NCBI GenBank assembly: GCA_029936295.1
Contig: JAPYTH010000040.1
Span: 1-10,273, forward strand
Direction: 5' to 3'
DNA: 10,273 nt
Source: TMED109 sp015660425
Lineage (GTDB): Bacteria > Pseudomonadota > Alphaproteobacteria > TMED109
The translations under genes were made by a program, and so were the position numbers. The notes below the pieces were generated by a model. The model had not been told where the DNA came from. It was given only the letters and a program-made list of their open reading frames with translations, and searched no databases. This document shows, piece after piece, positions 1 to 7,048 of this stretch (positions are counted from its first letter, which is position 1; the number at the start of each line of letters is the position of its first letter).

Positions 1-68
1 GGAGCATTATTTAGCATTAATATTGCTAATTTTTCATCCATTGACATTAAAATTAATTCTTTCTTCAT
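1..68 (-). CDS. 5' end of an unidentified gene, cut off by the window edge
   Basis: An ATG at 68-66 on the minus strand opens a frame that stays open to the window edge (22 codons, starting MKKELILMSMDEKL). A strong Shine-Dalgarno AAAGGAG (82-76) lies 7 bases upstream of it. The gene begins 24 bases after the stop of the FkbM methyltransferase on the same strand, so it is probably the fourth gene of that operon. Two further in-frame ATG codons follow within ten codons, but the Shine-Dalgarno spacing favours the first. Too little protein is present to assign a family, and no function is proposed. Confidence 0.6.
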   Translation of the reverse strand, partial: MKKELILMSMDEKLAILMLNNA

Positions 69-75
69 ATACCAA

Positions 76-82
76 CTCCTTT
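76..82 (-). promoter_or_regulatory. Ribosome binding site of the partial left-end gene
   Basis: AAAGGAG on the minus strand, 7 bases before the ATG at 68. It is the best Shine-Dalgarno sequence in this part of the window. It is the main reason for calling a gene at the left edge, because only 22 codons of it are visible. Confidence 0.6.
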
Positions 83-92
83 AAGTAAAAAA

Positions 93-755
93 TTATCTTC
101 CTAGATTTTTAATTATTTGATCCACATGTTTTTCAAAATCATGCCTCTTTTTGACAAAGATTATGTCTATTTGGATTAAAATATTATCAACTCTATGAAG
201 CTCAACTATATCAAAGACTCTATAACCAATTTGATCCATATAGTTTATATGTTCAAAAAAATTTGGAACACCTAGATTATATTGCCCCATAAAAGGTACT
301 TCCAATATAATGACAGATGCATGCTGAACTATTTTTTTTCCCCCTTTAAGAATGGGTAATTCAGCACCTTGGCAATCTATCTTTACTAAGTCAAAACCAG
401 GATCAGTAGAAAAAAAAATATCTAAGGTTGTTGTATTTCTATCATATTGTTCACAATCTTCAAAATAACTAGTATTTTCTTTATAAATAGAATCACCAGT
501 GTTTCTTTTTTCATACCAAGTTACATTATGTTCCACTTCATCTAACAATAGATTAATAAAACGTATATTATGATTTTTAATACTAATTTTTTTAAGTTCT
601 TTATAATCGATGGCTTCAATTAATGTATATTCTGCATTAGGAAAAACTTTTTTCCTAACTTCTATAGACCATTTACCCTTATTTGCACCTATATCAAGTA
701 TATTCTTAGGATCAAAACCAAATGATTTTAATTTTTTTAGTGCAGTTATTAGCAT
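93..755 (-). CDS. FkbM-family SAM-dependent methyltransferase
   Basis: This 220-residue protein fits the FkbM family (Methyltransf_21), class I SAM-dependent methyltransferases that usually O-methylate sugars, polyketides or cell-surface glycans. Visible motifs are the SAM-binding loop LDIGANKG (20-27), an acidic residue ending the next strand (E47 in LIEA), and the family signature KIDCQGAELPILKGG (125-139), followed by ILEVPF (150-155). There is no signal peptide or membrane segment, so it should be cytosolic. It starts 14 bases after the NosR-like stop codon without a clear Shine-Dalgarno, which suggests translation coupled to the gene before it. The substrate cannot be read from the sequence. 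No glycosyltransferase or surface-polysaccharide gene is adjacent, which is unusual for FkbM genes and leaves its role open. The family call is firm; the specific reaction is unknown. Confidence 0.88.
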   Translation of the reverse strand: MLITALKKLKSFGFDPKNILDIGANKGKWSIEVRKKVFPNAEYTLIEAIDYKELKKISIKNHNIRFINLLLDEVEHNVTWYEKRNTGDSIYKENTSYFEDCEQYDRNTTTLDIFFSTDPGFDLVKIDCQGAELPILKGGKKIVQHASVIILEVPFMGQYNLGVPNFFEHINYMDQIGYRVFDIVELHRVDNILIQIDIIFVKKRHDFEKHVDQIIKNLGR

Positions 756-769
756 TTTTTAAATATTCA

Positions 770-3007
770 TTAAGTTAAAATTTTTCTTTTCATGACCAAA
801 GGTGGGCAACGGTGTTCATCATAATACTCTTCTTGGCAGTCTAAGCAATAGAAACATTCATTCATATCAATTTTTCCATCACTTTTTATAGCTTGAGTTG
901 GGCAGGAATTCTCACATAAATGACATGGACTTCCACATTCTTTTCTTCTAAGTAAAATATTCGTTAATCTTAACTTACCACCTACTGCTAATACAGCACC
1001 TAATGGGCATATATATCTACAATAAAACCTACTAATAAAAATAGATAGTACTAATAAAATTATTGCATATATCAAATAAGGTAATTCTCTTGCAAACTTT
1101 AAAGTTATTGATGTTTTGAAAGGTTCCACTTCTGTTAATAATAAAGCTATATCTAAATCTATAAATAAAAAAGATATTATAACTAATAAAATTATATATT
1201 TAATATAAATTAATTTTCTATGCAGAGCATCTTTAATATAGATTTGAACTATTCCAATTTTTTGAGAACAAATATTAATAATTTCTTGTAAAGCTCCAAA
1301 AGGACATAACCACCCACAGAAAAAACCTCTTCCTAAAACTGCAAATGATATAAGAGTGACAATGCTAATAACTACAATTAAGGGATCAAATACAATAACC
1401 GAATAATTAAAATTTGAGACATAAACAAGTTGAATATAGTTAAATATATTTATAATTGTAAGTTGAGCTCCTACGGTCCAACCAACCCATATCAAACAAA
1501 ATATAAGAGCAGTAAACCTTAAAAAAGTAAAAAGTTTACGTTTTTTAACTAAGGCATTTTTAAAATATAAAATTAAAGCACAAGTCATTATAAAAATACA
1601 TAATATACTAATATTTAATGCTTGTGGTTTCCAGACATCTATCCAATTATTATTTAAATTTTGTTCTAACACTGGTTCTATAATAAGACGACTAGGTGGA
1701 ATATAACTTAGACTTACTTGTCTTTCTTCTTTAGGAATTTTGCTAAACCTTGAAGCAAAATTTATAACTAGATCCCATGCTTGAGCTGGATCAAATTCAT
1801 CTGGATTATCTATAAATAATAATGCTATCTCATTAAAAAATCTTGGAGTAGAATCCTCTATATTCCTTGTAAACATAAAATTAGCTCTATCCGTTGTTCT
1901 AAAGGAGAATTTTTTCCCATTTTGCTCAATATAAATTCTATCAAAGTGATTTTTAGATAAACCTGTAGTTTCACAATTTTTCCTTGAAATACTTGTTTTA
2001 TGTTCAAGACATCTAAGAGGAGTTAGTACAGAGAAAGATCCCCTAGTAGAAACAAAAAACCCTTTGGCATTAGATGGTCTTCCACTTCTAGCAAAATTTT
2101 TGATATAAGCTGTTTTTCCTATAATATTTTGCCCAATTCCAACTGGATTGGCATATGTAAAATAGATATCTAAAAATATTTTCTCATCATCAATATTCTT
2201 ATATTCAAAATCCTTCTTGTACTCTATCCGGCCTTTATCACCTTTTGTAATAAATGAAAAATAATTTTCTAAATAACTATTTTCATCATTTATAAACTTA
2301 TTTCCTTCATTTTTCTGAAGAATAATTTTTCCATTATTATTCTTAATAAACTTAGCCAACCCTATCGAGCCATCTTTTAATAATTCTATCCATGTCATGG
2401 GTTTATAAGTTTCATGGTCTAAAGTTTTTTTATTATCTACAAAACCAGGAATTGAAACAATTCTTGCAACCTTATTTGAAGCAAGTTTTATAGACTGATG
2501 CATTAAAATAGAGGTAATAGTTGCATCTGAGACACCATCAATTTTCTTTGTTTCATCAGCTACATCTGTGTTTATTGACAAACCATTAATAGTTTTATTA
2601 TTATACTGAGAAACAAATCTATAAAGCACACCTTCTTCTTTTCCTTCAACAATTACACCACTATCATATAAAAAAAGAGGTTCTGAATGAGAAAGTAATA
2701 TAGCGTTTAATATTTTTCCTTGCGGAGATATACATACTAAAATATTAAAAGGAGAAGAAGCAAAGCCTGTAGATTCTGCAAAATTAGAAGAAATAAAAGC
2801 GTATCCAAATAATTGCTTATCCTTATAGATTTCATAAATATTTTTGTTCTTGTTACTAGGAATAATTTCATCTACGGCATCTAAAATACTTTGCACTTGG
2901 TGCAAATGTATTATTGAAGCTTCTTCGATACTTTTATCTGCATATGTAAAATTAATATTGAAAATTACAGAGAGGAAAAAAAATATTATTAATTTATTCA
3001 ACTTCAA
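770..3007 (-). CDS. nosR: NosR/NirI-family membrane FMN and iron-sulfur protein
   Basis: This 745-residue protein has the complete NosR architecture. A signal/anchor helix (about 5-20) is followed by a periplasmic FMN-binding domain (about 65-180). Its flavinylation-type motif is DGVSDAT (157-163), with T163 the expected covalent FMN site. The NosR middle domain (about 320-445) follows, then five or six membrane helices (about 463-660) carrying two CxxxCP motifs (C564/C568 and C663/C667). A cytoplasmic ferredoxin domain completes it, with C691, C695, C698, C702 and then C718, C721, C724, C734 in the CLDCQ...HRCPP ending typical of NosR. In denitrifiers NosR passes quinol-derived electrons to N2O reductase and is needed for nosZ expression. 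No nosZ, nosDFYL or apbE is in the window. The start is a TTG inside the ligase gene's 3' end. It is preferred because it gives the full signal peptide, has an AAGGA 8 bases upstream, and the next in-frame ATG lies far inside the FMN domain. NirI or another orphan NosR-like protein is possible. Confidence 0.88.
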   Translation of the reverse strand: MKLNKLIIFFFLSVIFNINFTYADKSIEEASIIHLHQVQSILDAVDEIIPSNKNKNIYEIYKDKQLFGYAFISSNFAESTGFASSPFNILVCISPQGKILNAILLSHSEPLFLYDSGVIVEGKEEGVLYRFVSQYNNKTINGLSINTDVADETKKIDGVSDATITSILMHQSIKLASNKVARIVSIPGFVDNKKTLDHETYKPMTWIELLKDGSIGLAKFIKNNNGKIILQKNEGNKFINDENSYLENYFSFITKGDKGRIEYKKDFEYKNIDDEKIFLDIYFTYANPVGIGQNIIGKTAYIKNFARSGRPSNAKGFFVSTRGSFSVLTPLRCLEHKTSISRKNCETTGLSKNHFDRIYIEQNGKKFSFRTTDRANFMFTRNIEDSTPRFFNEIALLFIDNPDEFDPAQAWDLVINFASRFSKIPKEERQVSLSYIPPSRLIIEPVLEQNLNNNWIDVWKPQALNISILCIFIMTCALILYFKNALVKKRKLFTFLRFTALIFCLIWVGWTVGAQLTIINIFNYIQLVYVSNFNYSVIVFDPLIVVISIVTLISFAVLGRGFFCGWLCPFGALQEIINICSQKIGIVQIYIKDALHRKLIYIKYIILLVIISFLFIDLDIALLLTEVEPFKTSITLKFARELPYLIYAIILLVLSIFISRFYCRYICPLGAVLAVGGKLRLTNILLRRKECGSPCHLCENSCPTQAIKSDGKIDMNECFYCLDCQEEYYDEHRCPPLVMKRKILT

Positions 3008-4625
3008 GCTTATAGTCCTTAAATTGCTCTCTTAATACTAGTTTTTGTATTTTTCCAGTAGCAGTATGAGGTAATGAATCAACAAAAACCACATCATCTG
3101 GCATCCACCAAGATGCAATTTTATCTTTTAAAAATTCTAAAATTTCTTCTTTAGTTACTTCACTATTCTCATTTTTTACCAATATTAATAATGGGCGTTC
3201 ATCCCATTTAGGATGAAATACTCCTATAACCCCTGCTTCCATTACGGAAGAGTGCCCTACAGCAAAATTTTCTATTTCTATAGAGCTAATCCATTCTCCG
3301 CCAGATTTTATTACATCTTTTGTTCTGTCTGTAATTTGCATAAACCCATCAGCATCTATCGTTGCTACATCTCCCGTTAAAAACCAATCATCTTCTGCAT
3401 GAGTTTCACTATTTTCTATATTTAAATATCCTGAACATATCCAAGGACCTCTAATCCATAGATTACCAAAGTCTTTACCATTGTTGGGAAGGGTTATACC
3501 ATTTTCATCTGTAATTTTAATTTCAACTCCATATACAGGTCTACCTTGTTTGACTGCTATATCTAGTCGTTCATTAAAACTTTGACCTGCATGCTTAAGA
3601 AGAGGTCTATTAATAGTTCCTATTGGAGAAGTTTCCGTCATACCCCAACAATGCAACACTTCAACACCGTATTTTTCATAAAACTTTTCCATCATAAACC
3701 TAGGGCAAGCTGATCCTCCAACAACACAACTTTTTAGAGATTCTAATTTTTTTCCTGATTGCTCCAAATATTCAAATAACATTAACCAAATAGTAGGCAC
3801 AGCAGCCGTAAAAGTAACGCGTTCACTTTCAATTAAATGCTGAACACTTTTTCCATCAAGATTCCTTCCAGGCAAGACTAGTTTAGCTCCCACCATTGTT
3901 GTTACATATGGAATAGCCCAAGCATTCGCATGAAACATAGGTGCAATTGGCATTATTACATCTCTTGCAGACAAATTCATTGCATCAGGCGCAGCTGCTG
4001 CAAAAGCATGAATTACTGTAGATCTATGAGCGTATAATACTCCTTTTGGGTTTCCTGTAGTACCAGAAGTATAACATAGAGATGATGCAGTTTTTTCATC
4101 AAACATAGGCCATGAAAATTCACCATCTTCGCTCTCTATAAGCTCCTCATAACAAATTAAATTATTTATTGTGGAAGATTGAGGCATTTCTTTTTTATCA
4201 CATAAAACAATTAACTTTTGAATAAAACTAACCTTATCAAATAGCTTTTCTATTAATGGAATAAAATCAATATCTACAAATAAAAATTTATCCTTTGCGT
4301 CATTAATTATAAAAATAAGTTGTTCAGTAAATAGTCTAGGATTAATTGTATGACAAATAGAACCTATTCCCGATATTCCAAAATATAGCTCGTAGTGTCT
4401 TACATTACTCCAAGCCATTGTCGCAATAGTATCACCTTTTTGTGCTCCTAATTTTATTAACGCTTGTGCAATTTTTTTTGCCCTAGTATTTACTTCATTA
4501 TAATTTGATCTAGTAATTTTTCCTTCTGAATCACTACTAATTATTTCAGTTTTACCATGATATCTGGCAGCATGATCTAATAATGAAGAAATTAATAAAG
4601 GTCTTTCTGACATTAATCCATACAT
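2994..4625 (-). CDS. dmdB: Acyl-CoA ligase of the DmdB (3-methylmercaptopropionyl-CoA ligase) type
   Basis: This 543-residue adenylate-forming enzyme activates a carboxylic acid to its CoA thioester through an acyl-AMP. All core motifs are present: YTSGTTGNPKG (185-195), GMTETSP (328-334), TGD (417-419), DRTKDVIKSGGEW (433-445) and the C-terminal TGK with the adenylation lysine K525. The N-terminus (PLLISSLLDHAARYHG, 9-24), the CHTINPRLF segment (91-99) and the pocket stretch MFHANAW (230-236) closely resemble, as I recall them, the DmdB ligases of Ruegeria. The length also fits (about 540). DmdB makes MMPA-CoA in DMSP demethylation, but the same clade also activates short and medium fatty acids, so the substrate is inferred. 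Neither the roughly 590-residue DmdC dehydrogenase nor a recognisable DmdD is present. The ATG start has AGGA 7 bases upstream. It is the first gene of a minus-strand operon with the NosR-like gene. Confidence 0.85.
   Translation of the reverse strand: MYGLMSERPLLISSLLDHAARYHGKTEIISSDSEGKITRSNYNEVNTRAKKIAQALIKLGAQKGDTIATMAWSNVRHYELYFGISGIGSICHTINPRLFTEQLIFIINDAKDKFLFVDIDFIPLIEKLFDKVSFIQKLIVLCDKKEMPQSSTINNLICYEELIESEDGEFSWPMFDEKTASSLCYTSGTTGNPKGVLYAHRSTVIHAFAAAAPDAMNLSARDVIMPIAPMFHANAWAIPYVTTMVGAKLVLPGRNLDGKSVQHLIESERVTFTAAVPTIWLMLFEYLEQSGKKLESLKSCVVGGSACPRFMMEKFYEKYGVEVLHCWGMTETSPIGTINRPLLKHAGQSFNERLDIAVKQGRPVYGVEIKITDENGITLPNNGKDFGNLWIRGPWICSGYLNIENSETHAEDDWFLTGDVATIDADGFMQITDRTKDVIKSGGEWISSIEIENFAVGHSSVMEAGVIGVFHPKWDERPLLILVKNENSEVTKEEILEFLKDKIASWWMPDDVVFVDSLPHTATGKIQKLVLREQFKDYKLEVE
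3016..3020 (-). promoter_or_regulatory. Shine-Dalgarno for the TTG start of the NosR-like gene
   Basis: AAGGA on the minus strand, 8 bases before the TTG at 3007-3005. It lies within the last codons of the acyl-CoA ligase. It decides the start of the NosR-like gene and gives a 14-base overlap between the two genes (2994-3007), a layout typical of translational coupling. Confidence 0.55.
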
Positions 4626-4718
4626 AAAAAAATCCTATTTAGTAAAAGAATTATTAAAATAAATCTTTTTAATTATATTAATATTGAATATAATACTTTA
4701 AAAAAATAAGATTATTAT
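4626..4718. promoter_or_regulatory. Divergent promoter spacer between ligase and FprA-type reductase genes
   Basis: This 93-base, extremely AT-rich spacer separates two divergent operons. On the plus strand a perfect TATAAT lies at 4689-4694, 24 bases before the reductase ATG, with only a weak CTTTTT at -35 (4665-4670, 18-base spacer). On the minus strand a TATAAT lies at 4677-4672, 46 bases before the ligase ATG, without a convincing -35. In such AT-rich DNA TATAAT is expected by chance fairly often, so both are candidates only. I saw no clear operator palindrome. Confidence 0.35.
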
Positions 4719-5875
4719 ATGACAATAAAAATTGCAATCATTGGTTCTGGACCTTCAGCTTTCTATACAGCTCAATCTCTTATAAAAGAAGAGATTGAAT
4801 GCGAAATAGATATAATTGAAAAACTATTCTGTCCATATGGCCTTATCAGATATGGCGTTGCTCCTGATCACCAAAACACAAAAAATGTAATCAGAGTTTT
4901 TGAAAGAACTTTAAGTAATCCAGATGTAGAGTTTTTTGGTGGTATTGAAATTAATAACTCTCCTTCTATTGAAGAGCTAATGTCACTTTATGATGCAGTA
5001 GTAATAACAACAGGTATGGCAAAAGATAGATCTCTCGATATAAATATAAATAAGAGAAATTTAGATGGATATTATGGGTCCACACAATTTGTAAATTGGT
5101 ACAATGGTCATCCTGAATATAAAAATTTAAATCCTAATTTAGATACTGATACTGCAATAATTATTGGTAATGGAAATGTAGCCATTGATTGTGCAAGATT
5201 ATTAGTAAAATCGCCTAAAGAACTGGAAAACAGTGATATTACTGAATATGCACAAAAAGCTATAACTAACTCTACTATAAAACAAGTCTATATAATAGGA
5301 AGACGCGGACCGCTCGATGCTAAATTTACAACTGTAGAAATAAGAGAAATGGGAGAATTGCTTGATTGTGAGTCAATATTATCTAAAGGCACATTAAGCA
5401 AAATAGCTAATAATCTATTAGGTGAAGAAATTGCCAAACAATATAGAATATTAACTTCCTTTCCAGAAGAAAAGTCTACTAATTCAAATAAAACTAAAAC
5501 TGTAGAATTTAAATTTTATTTAAGTCCTACTAACTTTATTAGTACTGATGATAAAATATCAAGTGTAGAATTTAAAAATAATCTTTCTAATAATAATGAA
5601 ANNNNNNNNNNNNNNNNNNNNNNNNNNNNNNNNNNNNNNNNNNNNNNNNNNNNNNNNNNNNNNNNNNNNNNNNNNNNNNNNNNNNNNNNNNNNNNNNNNN
5701 NAGTCTTGGAAGAATTGGTTTAAAGAAATTATTAAACAAATTAAAGAAAAGGTATATTTCTAAAGACCAATGGACATTAATAAATGAAGAAGAAATAAAT
5801 AGAGCTAATAACACATCACCTAGATTAAAATTTACTTCACAGTCCGAAGTATTTAAATTCTTAGATAATCAATAG
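4719..5875 (+). CDS. fprA: Adrenodoxin reductase/FprA-type ferredoxin-NADP reductase, interrupted by an assembly gap
   Basis: This flavoenzyme moves electrons between NADPH and ferredoxin. FAD binding is shown by GSGPSA (9-14) and the following EK plus YGLIRYGVAPDH (40-51), the adrenodoxin-reductase hallmark. NADP binding is shown by GNGNVAIDCAR (150-160) and by GRRGPL (194-199), whose arginine pair contacts the 2'-phosphate. After the N run the protein resumes in another frame from AGT at 5702. It has the family's C-terminal pattern: DQW with an acidic stretch, then PRLKFTSQSEVFKFL, ending at TAG 5873-5875. The frame change is not a mutation, because 100 N is a placeholder. The visible 294 and 57 residues fall about 70 to 105 short of the usual 420-460. 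The missing part should hold the conserved SIGY and GW-KRGP-GVIGT segments. The acyl-CoA dehydrogenase begins 18 bases later, so the two are probably co-transcribed. Confidence 0.85.
5602..5701. other. Scaffold gap of 100 N inside the FprA-type gene
   Basis: Exactly 100 undetermined bases, the conventional placeholder for a gap of unknown size. The upstream part of the gene ends after one base of a codon and the downstream part resumes at a codon's first base. The true missing length must therefore be 2 modulo 3, which 100 is not. By comparison with full-length family members about 210 to 320 bases are missing. Confidence 0.9.
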
Positions 5876-5883
5876 AAAACTAA

Positions 5884-5888
5884 AAGGA
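5884..5888 (+). promoter_or_regulatory. Ribosome binding site of the acyl-CoA dehydrogenase
   Basis: AAGGA five bases upstream of the ATG at 5894, inside the 18-base gap after the reductase stop codon. It fixes the dehydrogenase start. Confidence 0.55.
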
Positions 5889-5893
5889 ATATC

Positions 5894-7045
5894 ATGTCAT
5901 TAGATAAAGAATCTTTCTCTATATTTTTAGACACAATTAAAAAATTTGTAGATAACAAACTTATACCTCGAGAAGAAGAAGTTTCTGAAAGTAATAAAAT
6001 ACCTCAAGATATTGTAGACGAAATGAAGAAATTAGGCTTATTTGGCATTTCTATTCCTACTGAATATGGAGGTTCAAACCTATCTATGGAGGAAGAAGTT
6101 AAACTGACTTTTGAGTTAGGAAGAGCATCTCCAGCATTTCGTTCCATAGCTGGCACAAATATAGGTATTGGATCACAAACTATAGTTATGTCAGGAACAG
6201 AAGATCAAAAAAAAAAATACCTTCCAAAATTTGCTACTGGAGAATTAATAGGATCTTTTGCTTTAACTGAACCTGATGCCGGTTCTGATGCTATATCCAT
6301 AAAAACTACGGCAAAAAAAGTTGGAAATAAATATATTATTAACGGAACAAAAAGATATATTACAAATGCTCCTATTGCAGGAGTGTTTTCTGTTATGGCT
6401 AAGACTAAACCTGAAAAAAAAGCATCTTCAATTTCATGTTTCTTAATTGATTCTAATTCTCCAGGCATAACCATTGGAAAACCTGATAAAAAAATGGGGC
6501 AAAGAGGCGCCTTAACAGCCGATGTAATATTTGATAATTGTGAAGTATCACAAGATTCTCTTTTAGGAGGTAAAGAAGGCATAGGTTTTACTACCGCTAT
6601 GAAAGTACTTGATAAAGGAAGACTTCATATATCAGGAATATGCGTTGGATTATCTGAAAGATTGTTATATGAATCTTTAAAATTTTCTACAAATAGAAAA
6701 CAATTTGGTGAAGAAATATCTAATTTTCAATTAGTTCAAGCTATGATAGCAGATAGCAAAGCTGAAATTTTAGCAGCAAAAAATCTTGTTTTAAATACTG
6801 CAATAATGAGGGACAATGGCAATATTGTCACTTTAGAATCTTCCTGCGCTAAACTATTTTCATCGGAAATTTTAGGAAAAGTTGCTGATAGAGCTGTTCA
6901 AATACATGGTGGAGCTGGATACATGGCTGAATATCCAGTTGAACGATTATATCGTGATGCCAGATTATTTCGTATTTATGAAGGTACTAGTCAAATACAA
7001 CAATTAATTATAGCAAGAGAGACCATAAAAAAATTTAAATCATAA
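5894..7045 (+). CDS. Acyl-CoA dehydrogenase (about 380-residue, FAD-dependent)
   Basis: This soluble flavoenzyme inserts a trans-2 double bond into an acyl-CoA and normally passes electrons to electron-transfer flavoprotein. Its 383 residues match the standard short/medium/branched-chain acyl-CoA dehydrogenase size. N-terminal helical, middle beta and C-terminal domains are in the usual order. The first family signature is ALTEPDAGSD (123-132) and the second is QIHGGAGYMAEYP (336-348) with RLYRDAR after it. The catalytic base is E363 in IYEGTSQIQ, the position used in short- and medium-chain enzymes. The acyl chain specificity cannot be told. It is not DmdC, which is about 200 residues longer. 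It follows the FprA-type reductase by 18 bases and is convergent with the thioesterase gene, 3 bases from its stop. No ETF gene is in the window. Confidence 0.93.
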   Translation: MSLDKESFSIFLDTIKKFVDNKLIPREEEVSESNKIPQDIVDEMKKLGLFGISIPTEYGGSNLSMEEEVKLTFELGRASPAFRSIAGTNIGIGSQTIVMSGTEDQKKKYLPKFATGELIGSFALTEPDAGSDAISIKTTAKKVGNKYIINGTKRYITNAPIAGVFSVMAKTKPEKKASSISCFLIDSNSPGITIGKPDKKMGQRGALTADVIFDNCEVSQDSLLGGKEGIGFTTAMKVLDKGRLHISGICVGLSERLLYESLKFSTNRKQFGEEISNFQLVQAMIADSKAEILAAKNLVLNTAIMRDNGNIVTLESSCAKLFSSEILGKVADRAVQIHGGAGYMAEYPVERLYRDARLFRIYEGTSQIQQLIIARETIKKFKS

Positions 7046-7048
7046 TAA

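Noticed and set aside
2844..3035. Plus-strand open frame antisense to the NosR-like start and ligase end
   Set aside because: Its protein resembles no family, it has no ribosome site worth noting, and the opposite strand is fully explained by two clear genes.
5702..5723. Frameshift or premature stop in the FprA-type reductase
   Set aside because: The apparent stop follows a 100 N placeholder of arbitrary length. A different frame downstream restores the family's C-terminus through to 5875.
5587..5814. Minus-strand open frame of 75 codons across the N run
   Set aside because: It is open only because undetermined bases carry no stop codons. The plus strand here encodes the two parts of the ferredoxin reductase.
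6205..6582. Minus-strand open frame of 125 codons inside the acyl-CoA dehydrogenase
   Set aside because: It is a shadow of the strongly conserved dehydrogenase frame and shows no recognisable domain.
7046..7048. Intrinsic terminator between the convergent dehydrogenase and thioesterase genes
   Set aside because: Only three bases separate the stops, and I found no stable GC-containing hairpin followed by a T run on either strand.
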